Assembly: GCF_018691265.1 (NCBI RefSeq) | Contig: NW_024881313.1 | Span: forward strand, 17,353,518-17,417,517 | Length of the DNA stretch: 64,000 nucleotides | Reading direction: 5' to 3' | Source of the DNA: Tyto alba | Taxonomy: Eukaryota > Chordata > Aves > Strigiformes > Tytonidae | Part shown: positions 51,069 through 61,765 of the stretch, piece after piece | Layout of the letters: each line of letters opens with the position of its first letter | Numbering within the stretch: the first letter of the stretch is position 1 | Program-made: the position numbers and the translations under genes | Notes under the pieces: generated by a model | Told to the model about the DNA's origin: nothing | The model's database searches: none | Seen by the model: the letters and a program-made list of their open reading frames with translations, nothing else

Positions 51069-51149
51069 TTTGTTTGTTTTTTTTTTTTTTTTTTTTTTTT
51101 TGGTTTTTTTTGTTTTTTTTTTTTTTTTTTGTTTTGTTTTTTTTTTTTT
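51069..51149 (+). repeat. T-rich tract with scattered G
   Basis: Eighty-one bases of T with isolated G. The lysine-rich frames on the minus strand (51041-51258) are read-through of this tract. Confidence 0.92.
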
Positions 51150-53570
51150 CTGCGAATCCCTCTACAATTTGCACTTGTTGACAATTTTTTGCACCCCTGG
51201 TACACAGAAACTGGATTCTTTCTCTGAGCGGGACTAAGGAACACAGAATTTCTGGCATAAAAATTCTCAGAAAAAGAGATTTTTTTTTTTTTTTCTATTT
51301 AGTTTTAGCCATATCACTTCTCAAATCAAGTTCATAGTGACAATATAGCTGAAGGGGAGATACTGGCAGAAGGAACACTTTAAGCCAGTATTACCACCAA
51401 AAAACTTCATCTTGGAAAACTTTATTGTGTTTTCCATCATAACTCCTAAATATTAGATGGAGAATATGCTTCTTACTATCAAAGCTGATCTCTGTCTCCA
51501 AGGAACCAGCTTTTCTTTGTGTACTACTGTACTTTAGCACATAAACAGGAATCATCAAAATCTCACTTTAATTTGTTGAATTGTAATTTGGAAACTGAAG
51601 AAGCAGAGTCCAGTAAGCATTTTCAAAAGATATAGTATTAGTGTATTGATGTCTCTGACCTGAGTAGATAGTCACTAGCTGGGATCTTGCCAGCTTGTTC
51701 TTGAGAAGAGAAAGTGATAATACAGGCTGCACATTTTTCTTGGTGCTGATTACTTACAAAGACTGTACAAAAGAGGCACAGCTTCTCCCAAGGCAGGAGG
51801 AAAAACAGTAGTTGTCTTCCCTGATCACAATTTCCAAGCCTATTTCCAGCTATCTTACTCCACAAAGGAGCCTAATTTCTTCATCCATTTAGCCTGAATG
51901 AAAGGTGCTGAACATTTTCCAAAGCTCTAACAAGATCTGTGATTGCCTGCAGATGAGAGCCAAGTCTGAAGGCAGCCTTCAGCACCTTCCCGTGCAGAAA
52001 CCCACCAGGGGCTACTCAGGCTGGGCAGGAAGAGGGTCTGCCCACAGATACACACAGAGGAGATCTGCCTCCTCACCCTGAGGATTTAAAAAATATTCTC
52101 AGCCTGTGCTCAAGTGCCTCTAGCACAAAAACCCTGTACAGAAGGGTACCGATCACTAAAGCTACATTAGAGAAGGATTAGGAATTCATTTTCTTGGTTT
52201 AAGATGAGCAATAGTTAAATTTAATTTCCATAACTCCTATATTTGGATTAATGGGCCTTAAAAGGAAATTAAATATGACAGGATTTTGAACACTTCATAG
52301 ACAGTGGTTAATAATACAAACTTTTTTTCTTTCCTAACAATGCATTTTTAAAATAAGTATTATACTTGCAGAGGAACTTCACTTCTCCAATTATTACTTG
52401 TCAACATTGTCATTTTTTAAACAGCCATTTATGAACCAGATGCTCATTTATCTTGAGTAATATTTTATAGAGTCAAATTTGGAAATTCAACTCTTTTCAG
52501 GAAAGCATATGGCATATATTCACTTCCTAGCGATATGAGGGATTGTACTGCATATTTATGGCCAAACATATGCTCAAGAATTTTCCTGAATGGGCATGTA
52601 TACAGAAACAAACTTAAATAATTTGCTGATTTAGATTTAATATAAAAAATTAATTGCATCATATTAATGTTGTATTATTAACTGAAATGAACCTCATGTG
52701 AACCTCATGCTACCTTATAAATGTATTTTGATTTATTATAGTGAAAAAGATTTTAGGCACAGCTTACAGAAACAACCACATTGCAAACTATTCTAAGTAA
52801 ATATGTAAAAAGCAATCTTGATCCTTTGCTGGGTCTGTGTTAAATATTATATTTTAAATAGCATCAAACTGCAAGGATCACCCACATCAGAATCAGTGAT
52901 TGGAGCACATGATTCATGTTGACCACCATGTCTCCTTTCAAAAATCTAATTTCAGTCTCCAGACGAACCTGACCTTTCCTTGTTCTATCCATGGCGTCCT
53001 TGTACTCAGCAACACTGACTCATGAAACCCTCCAAGATCTGTCAATACCAATTCCGTTTGCTGCTCTGAGTTTCTAGACAAGAAACAAAATTGATGGTGC
53101 CCTTAGTACCATGTGAATGCAAGGTAGATTTAATTCTGACTTAGGAACATTTTACACTTATTTTTCAGTTGTTCAAAATGTCTAGAGAAAATTTAGTACA
53201 ATTACTAAGCAGGATTGTTTTTCCTGGGAGGAATAAATTACAGAAACATTTTTCTTAATACACATTGAGGCATTAAAATATTTTGTAAAACAGATCTTGC
53301 AAAAAAAATGAAGAAATTAATATTATTAAGACCTATATGAGTCATATACAATCAATAGAACAGAACTTAATTTTGCCCAACTAAATATTGCTACCACCTT
53401 CCTTTACAGTGATAAGTAATTAAGTCTAATAGGTCAACCTCCAAGAACCTCCCCAGTAATATAGAGTGTTAAGATGACATGCAACTCATGCTATTTATTA
53501 TTCACTACAACAATCTAGGCAATTTCCTGCTCTCTCTACCTCATATATATGGGGTCTAATTCAAAGCCCT

Positions 53571-53640
53571 GTAAAATCAGAGACGAGGGGGAAACGGCAT
53601 AGGGAGTCAGTAGCATAGCTGGGAATCGAATCCTGGAAAG
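53571..53640 (-). mobile_element. MIR-like tRNA-derived SINE fragment
   Basis: Reading the minus strand from 53638, the sequence GATTCGATTCCCAGCTATGC, continuing to TACTGACT, matches the B-box and following part of amniote MIR SINEs (TTCGAATCCCAGCTCTGCCACTTACT in my recollection) at about 26 of 32 positions. Some 30 bases on, GTTTCCCCCTC and a TTTTACAGGG block parallel the MIR CAGTTTCCTCATCTGTAAAATGGGG segment, with a deletion between. The A-box half is not recognisable. The element is very old. A real tRNA gene is excluded because no cloverleaf can be built. Confidence 0.5.
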
Positions 53641-54689
53641 ATCAAAGTAAGAACCAATTTTCAAGTACTGCCATCTTCTGACATTTAATTTTTTCCCTGT
53701 TGTATAGAAAGGTGCAATAGAACAGCCAAAAGGTGAAATAAAGGCACATATGTGAGTTACAGGACACCAGAGTGTATGGCTTGGGTCTCAAATAGGTATA
53801 GCGATATTTATTAGATACATCAAGGCTTAGCATAACCAGTTTTATGTGCTTGCCTTGATCCTTGTGAACAAACATTTTACTTGTTTCACTTAGATTTAGT
53901 CAGAAGTTTGGAAATTTAGAACATTCTTTAAATAAACAGTTCATTAAACATGATAGTAAGTTAATTAAATGTCTGAAAAAATGTAGTTTATACCATAAAT
54001 CATAATTTAAAATTCCAGATCAACTTTGATCCTGATCTTTATCCATTGCAATTCTGTATTATATCTGTTTGGTTGTTTTAAGTCTTTTGATCAAATGATA
54101 AAATAAATCATACTGACGATAAATGTTACATCTTAGAGAAAACAAATCTGAGTAATGTAATGAGAACTACAGAATCCTTACAGACTGAACTGCCACAACT
54201 GAATTCCCAGACATAAAGGAGAATGAATACAGTATTATTTGGGCTAAATAATATATAATAGGGGGAAATGTTTATGATGCGCTAAAGGAAATCTGTGTGT
54301 TGTGTGCTTATGAGATGAAAAAACCCACTAATAGCAGAAAATTTAATTTATGCCATGTGTAGGTGGTATACTGATCACAGCGGAGTGTGCCACAGAGAAT
54401 AATTTTAGGCACCATAAACAACTGTTTTTTGGAACAATTATTTCAAAAAGCTACAAAAGAAAAGCTACTCTTGACTCTTGATTAAATCCTGAACAACAGG
54501 TAGAAAAAATTTCAAAGAATAATCACAAAAAAGTTTCTATAACATTAGTATAAAAATATAATTAAATTCAACAGCCTTACAGGAAAAGAAAAAAAGTTTA
54601 TTTGGTTCAAAGGGACTTAGTAAAAGGATGAAATTCTTGTAGGTGGCATGAAGACTTTTTCAGACTTCAGAGTAGAAGTGTTGAGTAAA
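53641..54689. other. Unique AT-rich spacer
   Basis: Very AT-rich DNA between the SINE core and the old CR1 fragment. No element or frame of interest was seen; the frame at 53642-53875 (-) has no signature. Confidence 0.5.
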
Positions 54690-55260
54690 TATGTATTGCT
54701 TATCAAAAGAAAAGTTTCTGAAAGAACCACATAAAATCAAAATAAGAAACAAAATTCTGGCATCATTAACCATTGAAACTGTTAGAAGTAAAAGGCATAC
54801 TAAAGAAAAAAAAAGGAAGACTTGTCCAAATAAGAAAATTAGAAAGGATCATAAATACTCTATAGTTAAACATAAGACCATAATAAGGCAGGCCAAAAAT
54901 GATTTTGAGGTAGAACTACCTAAAAATATTAACAAATATTAAAAAGCTTTTCAAAAACAACAAATGCAGGAATTTTGCCAGCTTTTCTTGCTGATTCCTA
55001 GTTGAGATATAAAGAATCGTAAAATTAAGGCCATAGCAAAAAAGATAAATTAATCCCTTGTGCCAACATTTGCTACAAAAGTGTTTAAGGGGGGTTCCCA
55101 CACTGAAACTCATCTTCACAGGGGTTGAATTTAAGCAATTATTTCGAACTGAAGTTTCAGTAGAAGAGTTTTAAGTGCAAACTGATAAAATGGATGATAA
55201 ACTGCAGGGCCAGATGTTTTTTCCTGAAGAGTTCTAAAGAAACTGAAATAAGAATTTTCC
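54690..55260 (+). mobile_element. Old CR1-type LINE fragment (RT N-terminal region)
   Basis: The plus-strand frame at 54691-54942 is lysine-rich and ends RQAKNDFEVELPKNINKY, which parallels the CR1 block RKAK-x-x-x-E-x-x-LAKNIK-x-NKK upstream of the reverse transcriptase. After a stop, the same frame goes on with NSLVPTFATKVF-like residues, resembling the EVLNAFFASVF block. At about 55205-55250 the DNA GGGCCAGATG, then TCCTGAAGAGTTCTAAAGAAACTG, parallels the GPDGIHPRVLKEL region. Blocks are in correct order and spacing but broken by stops. More diverged than the CR1 copies at 18.8 and 55.5 kb and on the other strand, so an older insertion. Boundaries are approximate. Confidence 0.62.
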
Positions 55261-55517
55261 AAAGTTATCATTATGATATAACTTCATATAGAGGAATAGA
55301 GTTGGGAAATGTAAGATGCTTTTTTTTTTTTTTTTTTTTTAAAAAAGGACACTTTTGGCTCTGTATATGATCTGTTTCCACACTGAAAAATTTTTGAAGC
55401 TATCAAAAAATTATAGAAAAAACCAGAGCAAATAGAAACCACACAGAAATTATATAATTGAGAACATTTTTTTTAATAAAGAGAAGTCTCTTATTCATGA
55501 ATCTTTGCATTTATATA
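55261..55517. other. Spacer between old and young CR1, with a T tract
   Basis: It contains 21 T at 55320-55340 followed at once by six A. Part may belong to the older CR1 copy, but no clear RT motif was seen. Confidence 0.45.
55320..55340 (+). repeat. Poly(T) tract, 21 T
   Basis: A 21-T run directly followed by AAAAAA. Confidence 0.85.
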
Positions 55518-56087
55518 ATCACAGAAGGGTTTGGGTTGGAAGGGACTTTAAAGATCATTTAGTTCCAACCCTCCTGCCATGGGCAGGGACACCTTCCACT
55601 ACACCAGGTTGCTCCAAGCCCCATCCAACCTGGCCTTGAACCCTTCCAGGGAGGGGGCAGCCACAACCTCTCTGGGGAACCTGTGCCAGTGCCTCACCAC
55701 CCTCACAGAAAATAACTTCTTCCTTATATCTAATCTAAATCTATCCTCTTTTAGTTTAAAGTCATTACTTTTTGTCCTATCCCTACACTCCCTGATAAAG
55801 AGTCCCTCCCCATCTTTCCTGTAGGCCCTCTTTCATTACCCGAAGGCCACTAGAAGATCTCTCTGGAGCCTTCTCTTCTTTAGGCTGAACAATTCCAACC
55901 CTTGCAGCCCGTCCTCATAAGGGAGGTGTCCAGCCCCTGAGGAATGCCACTTGTCACTGGTCTCCACTTGGACATTGAGCCATTAACTGCAACTCTTTGA
56001 GTGCCACCATCCAGCCAATTCCTTATCCACCAATACTCCGTCTATGAAATCCATGTCTCTCCAATTTAGAGACAAGGATGTTGTGTG
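55518..56087 (-). mobile_element. CR1 LINE fragment with internal deletion
   Basis: A minus-strand CR1. Its 3' end at 55518 is close to the canonical avian sequence (sense: CCAACCCAAACCCTTCTGTG), and the 3' UTR and ORF2 C-terminus run to about 55935. There the sequence jumps directly to RT sequence equivalent to 19692-19850 of the CR1 at 18.8 kb, giving the peptide [12 protein letters not shown] near 56060. About 535 bases present in the other copy are absent. It stops at about 56087 by 5' truncation. It is less diverged from the remembered consensus than the neighbouring plus-strand fragment and is inactive. Confidence 0.92.
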
Positions 56088-57478
56088 TTTGAGGTAAGGA
56101 ATTAATTAAAGGGGGAAGATTCAGGAGATCTGGATTTAAAATAATCTTTTCACTCACCAAAGACTTAAAGAAATTAAGCTGTAAGGAAACAAGAGAGGCT
56201 ATCCTATCTGGGTTAAAAATTGGATAGTGAACAAGGGAATACAATTTAAGTGGTGAGATTGATAGTTTAGGGAGATTGCAAGTGTTTTCAGCATCCATTG
56301 TTGGAGCCTTCACTGTGTTGTATTCAGAAATTATCTGGAAAAGAGATTTAATAATGAGGTGGGAAAAGAATGGGAGGGAGGAACCGAGAAAACTTTATTA
56401 AACAACTACTATCATGCTACATGGTATTCCCACATTGTGGTCTGTGTAGTTCTAATCATAGCACCTGAACATGGATACTGTTGATCCAGAAAATATTAAA
56501 AAAAAAAAATGTATAATATGATCAGAAAAATGCAGCAAAGAAAACTGAAACAGATTAAAATTCTTTTGGCTTTGAAAAGTCTAAAAGATTATCAATATCA
56601 TGGAGAAGGTGAAGGTATTCAGAAATGGCACTGTATGAAATTATCAAGTAATAGGCTTATCAGAAAAAAGCAGAAAATGAGTGTTTTTCCACAAAGATCA
56701 TCGATAAGCAGATGAACATCAAGTTTTGCATACTGAAAATATAAGTGACCTCAGAAAGAAACAAACCAAATTCACAGAGTGATCCATTAAGGAGCATTAA
56801 AAATAAATGTCTAGATTGCATCCAGATTGAATCTTTGGATCAGGGACACTTGATACCATACATTGCTGAATGGTGGGATGACATATCAGGGAATTTCCAG
56901 AGTATGATTGTTTAGTACTTTCACTTTTTGATAAAACTGTATCTCTGATCAGTGAATGTTATATCTGGCCACATATAGCTATTTTTATATTTTTAGCCTA
57001 CTGTTTCCCAGTGGATATTTTTTGCCTAGTCAGGTTGTACAATGTTAATACATTTTGTCTTAATAAAAGATGGAACATATTTTAAGAAATCACTTTCATG
57101 ACATTATGAATAATTGTGATATTCCTCTCTATTACAATTACCTGTGATGAATATCTATTAAAGGTGCCTTTTAAGTTATGATCCAGTTTGTATAAATTTT
57201 TATGTGAAGTTCTATCTGTCCTCAGGTCAAGGTCTTCCTTAATTATTTACATTTAATGTGGGGACTCTTCATCAATGTCATTTTTTTCTCCTGGTCACTG
57301 CCAACTCAATTTGATCTCACAAAATTAATTTGTGGCATTTAGATTATATCAAATGGCAGTAGAGTGTGAAATCTAGGCAAGTATATCTCATGACATTTCT
57401 TTCATTGTTTTACCTTCAATTGTTTTAATGAATCATTTTAGAAAGTCCAGATGCCTGGGGAGTTTTTGTGCTTTTTCT

Positions 57479-57479
<1 letters not shown>

Positions 57480-57517
<38 letters not shown>
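57480..57517 (+). repeat. Poly(T) tract, 38 T
   Basis: The longest homopolymer in the window, uninterrupted. Confidence 0.93.
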
Positions 57518-57518
<1 letters not shown>

Positions 57519-60514
57519 TCATTCTGTATTACAATTGACCTTCTAACACTGCTTTCTCTTTTACAAACACTCTCAGCTGAGCTTTCATGCTAGGTGAGAG
57601 GTATGGAATTTATATCTTTGCATTTTCAAATTGTGTAATCTGATATGAATTTAGAAGAGATTGAAAGGAGGTGATGTGGACTTTGCAGCATACTTTAGGT
57701 ACAAAATATTCTATTCAAATCCCAGGTCTTGCATAGGCCTATTGTATGAGGTAGATTTATGTGGCTCAGCATCCCAAGTACTTTGTAGGAAATAGAACCT
57801 AAATTTCATGCTAAAACTCCTGGTATGCAGGACTTTGGTAAATGGATCAGTTGCCACTAGTCTGAATGGAAAATAATAAATTTTACAAAATAGCAAATTG
57901 TTAAATATGGAATAAAATAATTTAAAAAAACCAACTTGAAATATAACAGCATGCATTTGAACAATCTGTGGAAATGAACATATCTTAGGAAGGATAAGAA
58001 TACTTTAACAAATACCTTACAAAATAGTTAAATTCCTCACATGCAACAGTACAGCTATTACCTATGGAAAATTTGCTCAACTGTACTTTAATACATACAT
58101 TAGTGTATTCTGTCTAAAACCATTGTTGATTCCAATCTTGTTCAGGGTGATTATTTTAATTATCAATCCTGAGCATAAGAAGTTAGTAAGTTATAAATAA
58201 AGGTAAACTAGCACAGAGGAGATGTACAGTAAATTCTGCCTGGGGAGATATGGAAAAGATGATAGAATTCTTATTATGGATGATTGGAGGTGCCTGTATT
58301 CATAATATTTCTGTCACCTTAATTAAACTAGAAAACCAAATTAAGCAGCTATTCAGTCCCAGTAGATATAAAACCTAACTATCCTATAACAGAAAACAGT
58401 AGCAAAACCTTGTAGTAAATATGTCTGTCACTTTGGGAAATATGGATTCCTTCAGGAGTGGTTGAAAAATAATGAACATATGACAAATTAGAGCCTAACA
58501 TTTGAGGACTGTGACTTACAGAACAGACTGGGTTTGCCTTCAATGTGCTGGTAGCTCTCATGTCTTTCTACTAGGCCTATCACTAGGCTGCTTGCCACTT
58601 TTGAAAATGCATCTCACCCATTTGCAGGGAAACTCTTAAATTTCTGTAATATTACAATAAAACAGTGCACTGATGAGGGTGTGTCTTAATGCAACAAGCT
58701 TTAAACTGTGGTAGCACAACTGCTGTTACATGAACACCCTCTCCATTGAGGCTGGAAACCCCTGAGAGAAGGGATGAGCCAGACTATTACTTGATGCTAA
58801 ATCACCCTCTGATTATTCATTACAAGTATTCTGAATTGCAACATTTGAATTTCATACCATAGCAATTGGGGTTTGCATTTCTAGCATGAAATGTTAGATT
58901 TGTAAACTTTGAAATACATCAGACTGAATAAAGTAAGGGCTAGAAAGAAGCTGTTGCTTCCCACATGAAAGCAAGGAAAGATCTTTGTGAGATGAATTAG
59001 CTGGATCTGTGAAACTGGATTTTGCGAAGGTATTTCCCTGCAGTGCAGACAAAGGAAAGAATTGCAGATTGTTTGGCACCTCAGCCACAGATTTCTTCCT
59101 AATATTTAGTTTATATGTCTCTTAGTTCATGTATGTGTTTTTATGTGTCCTGTTTTAAGTCCTATATAAGCTTAGCTCCTAGTTTGGAGCTATGGATTTT
59201 ATGAACTATAGTGACAGCAAAAGCTTAAATTTGAAATATGTTAGATGTAGGTTCTGATCAGTGTGATCTAATGGAGGAAATACAGGAAAGTATATATGCA
59301 AAAGATGTTGTACATATGATCTCATCTAACAGGAGAAACTGCCTATTTCTACCCGGAGATGTATCTGCTGAGAGTCACCCTGGAAGCTGAAAACCAGAAA
59401 AAAGTCTGCTCTGTAACTTGAAGTCTCTTAAATCAGACTGACACCTTTAGAAAATTATTGCAGGCAGTGAGCACATCTGATGAGCCAGACCGTTGTTATC
59501 TTTTTGTTTAATGCTGGTAAACATAGGAATGTGAGCATAACTTATTTCTCTCCAAATATGTTGACTTAATTTTTTCCAGTTAAAGTATCTTGTCTATGGT
59601 GATGCATCAAGGTTTACCATAACTAAGTACAATTGTAAAAGCTTTTCCATCCTTTTATGAGTAAAAGTCACAAGTGAAACCGACTTTTGTGTTTAACAAA
59701 TGCCATGTTGCTGAGTGGTGAGAGATGGCCTTCAGGGAATGTAAACAAAAGATTCAAAAGAAGAAGGAGCTATAATCTGTCTATTTCTTGATAATAGGTG
59801 AATTAGAAATACAATGTTGCAACAACATAAGAAATTATAAAGCCTGCAATTCATCAGTGTAACTTGCTCATTTAAGTGAGTTAGTTTGTTTATGAAATAC
59901 ATTAATTAATCCATTCTGAAGAAGAAAAATATTTGAAGTGTTGACATGGAGGGAACTTAACTGGGCACTAAAAAGGAAATGTTTGAGACCTGTCTATAGA
60001 TTACAAGTGGACACTTTTGCTACATTTTCTGTGATGCAAATTTAAGTTCCGGAAGAACACAGCTGAATTTCAGTGTTATGTTTTTGAATGTGTTTCCTAA
60101 ATCTTTGACAATGATCAGTCACATGGGAGTGCAGTACTTAATCTGACTGATTATCTTCTCAATGAAATTGGTACACTATACATTTAAAAGAAAACTGGAC
60201 CTGAGGCTGCCTTTTAGAAACAGAAGTATGAATAAAAAGTTTGTAAATATACATAACAGGCTGAAAGAGAAGAAACTGTGGGAGTTGGACATCAAACCAT
60301 ATAACACCAGATTTCCTAGGCTATGGTGTTAGAATAGATATTTGCATATTAGGTTCTCAATTTTCAGCTCTACTGTAGTGTACTTTTGAACAACAGTCAG
60401 TGCTTGAGTGATAATCATTATAATTATATGGAATTAGCAGAAATTAAATGAAGTTAAAAGTTAACAATTAAAAAAACACTACAGTACATCACTTGATAGA
60501 AAATGTCGCTAATC

Positions 60515-60545
60515 AAAAAAAAAAAAAAACACCAAAAAAAAACCA
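60515..60545 (+). repeat. Interrupted poly(A) tract
   Basis: Fifteen A, then CACC, then about nine A. Low-complexity sequence in unique DNA. Confidence 0.8.
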
Positions 60546-61165
60546 TCATCAGGGTAAAGATATGAAATAGGATTAAAAAATTGTGCTTTATAAATACCCA
60601 AATTTCGAAAGAATAGAGATAGCACCGATAAAGAATTTTCCATTTATCTTAGCTTGCAGCTGAGAAGCCACTCCACATACTGTGCACTGTTTGCACAGAT
60701 TTACTGTTCCTTCTGTACTATGTGACACATTTACTCAGTGGCTGTTACTAAAGGTTAATGGCTTGGTCACAGTCTTCATATTAAATATGGTGCAAACACT
60801 AACTTGTTATTCATAGGTCATGAGAGAGTCTCAGGGCCACCTTTTTACAGGCTTCTAAATATTGTCTTTAAATTTATGCTAGTTAGTTTGCAGGTACCCA
60901 GCTCCAGCTTCACCAAAGAGTAGAAACCATGAATAAAAAGGAAATTCCACACCTTTTAAAAAAATTGGCCCTCCAAAAACCAAAAGACATAAATAAATTG
61001 TCCTACTGAAAATAATCGGGAGGTATCAGAGTTTGGGGAATCTCTCTTAGTCTTCTTGCCATCTTTTTTCTTTATTATCACAAGGCCTGAAGACAAGTTG
61101 TGGTTTGAGCCTGGTCAGCAGCCAACAACCCCGTAGTTGATCACCCACCCTTCCCCCCTCCCCCA

Positions 61166-61183
61166 CCCCCCCCCCCCCCCCCC
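61166..61183 (+). repeat. Poly(C) tract, 18 C, inside LTR A2
   Basis: Eighteen C in a row, preceded by other C-rich blocks. The complementary strand, which is the LTR sense strand, is an 18-G run. Copy A1 has only six C at the matching place. Confidence 0.9.
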
Positions 61184-61438
61184 GCCTGGGAATGGAGGAG
61201 GGGATTAGAGGGGTAAAGGAAGACTCGCAGGTTGATATAGGAACAGTTTAATAACGGTAATAAAATTAGAACAATTACAATAATAGAACATATAAATGGG
61301 CAATGCACAATGTAATTGCTCACCACCCACTGACCAATACCCAGCCCGTTCCCAGCTAGTGATCCCGAAATACCAAGATCCCGCAATCGCAGTCCCAGAA
61401 GCGAGAGAGGCAGAGAACCGCTTTCCCACCACCCCTCC

Positions 61439-61446
61439 TCTATATA
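61439..61446 (-). promoter_or_regulatory. TATA box of LTR A copy 2
   Basis: TATATAGA on the minus strand, 265 bases from the LTR start. It matches in position and surroundings (GCTCA just upstream) the TATATAAA of copy A1. Confidence 0.6.
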
Positions 61447-61711
61447 GTGAGCATGACGTTCCATGGTATGGAATATTTCATTGGCCAATTTGGGTCTGAT
61501 ACTCTGGCCATGCTCCCTCCCTGCTCCCTGTGCCCTTGCGCACGGGCAGGACATGGGGAGTTGGAGAGTCCCTGGAGTCTCAGTAACAGCTGAAAACATC
61601 AGTGTGCTATCAGCATTCTTCTCATACCAAACCCAAAGCTAAATCCAAAACACAGCACTATTCTAGTTCCCAAAAAGGAATATTAACTCTATTTCAGCCC
61701 AAACCAGGACA

Positions 61712-61765
61712 CAAGATTCTTCTGATTCTTATTCTTATGATTCTGCTCTGATTCTTCTTGTATAA
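61712..61765 (+). repeat. Degenerate GATTCTT repeat beside LTR A2
   Basis: Five imperfect GATTCTK units with intervening TATTCTTAT-type sequence, directly after the LTR end. The LTR may have inserted at the edge of this short repeat. Confidence 0.6.

Larger units (their letters stand above)
40035..53570. other. Long unique stretch with several T tracts
   Basis: About 13.5 kb without a recognised element or gene. It holds homopolymer tracts near 40.6, 41.7, 42.6 and 51.1 kb. The two largest frames, 48026-48451 and 48619-49059 (+, 141 and 146 codons), are in different frames; the second starts at GTG, and I could not link either to a protein family. The patch at 51960-52140 is GC-richer than average but unrecognised. 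Confidence 0.5.
56088..61098. other. Unique non-coding sequence with a very long T tract
   Basis: AT-rich DNA with no recognised element apart from 38 T at 57480-57517 and a 15-A run at 60515-60529. The frames at 56509-56715, 57711-57956, 58379-58561 and 58894-59088 show no signature. Confidence 0.5.
61099..61711 (-). mobile_element. Solo LTR of an avian endogenous retrovirus, family A copy 2
   Basis: A 613-bp element related to the LTR at 17.2 kb, in the same (minus) orientation. On the minus strand it starts TGTCCTGGTTTGGGCTG and ends GGCTCAAACCACA. Shared blocks with copy A1 in order are GTTAATATTCC / GTTAATTTTCC, the AACTAGAATAGTGCTGTG region, the CAGCTG / CTTTTCAGCTTCTC region, GGAATATTCCATACCATGG and the TATA block about 265 bases in. 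It differs by many substitutions and small indels, so it is another subfamily. The flanks CAAGT and CAAGA agree at four of five bases, consistent with a slightly mutated 5-bp target-site duplication. An 18-C run (61166-61183) lies in its 3' part. The 152-codon minus frame (61141-61599) is inside the LTR and is not a protein. Confidence 0.85.

Noticed and set aside
53600..53640. Functional tRNA gene at the GATTCGATTCC B-box-like site
   Set aside because: No A box, acceptor stem or cloverleaf can be drawn. The neighbouring sequence fits a decayed MIR-like SINE better.
61141..61599. 152-codon minus-strand frame ending in a glycine run
   Set aside because: It is contained in LTR A2; the glycine run is the 18-G tract translated.
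17194..61711. The two family-A LTRs as ends of one provirus
   Set aside because: They have the same orientation but are 43 kb apart, clearly diverged, and each has its own flanking short duplication. No retroviral gag, pol or env sequence lies between them; the RT pieces in between are CR1.
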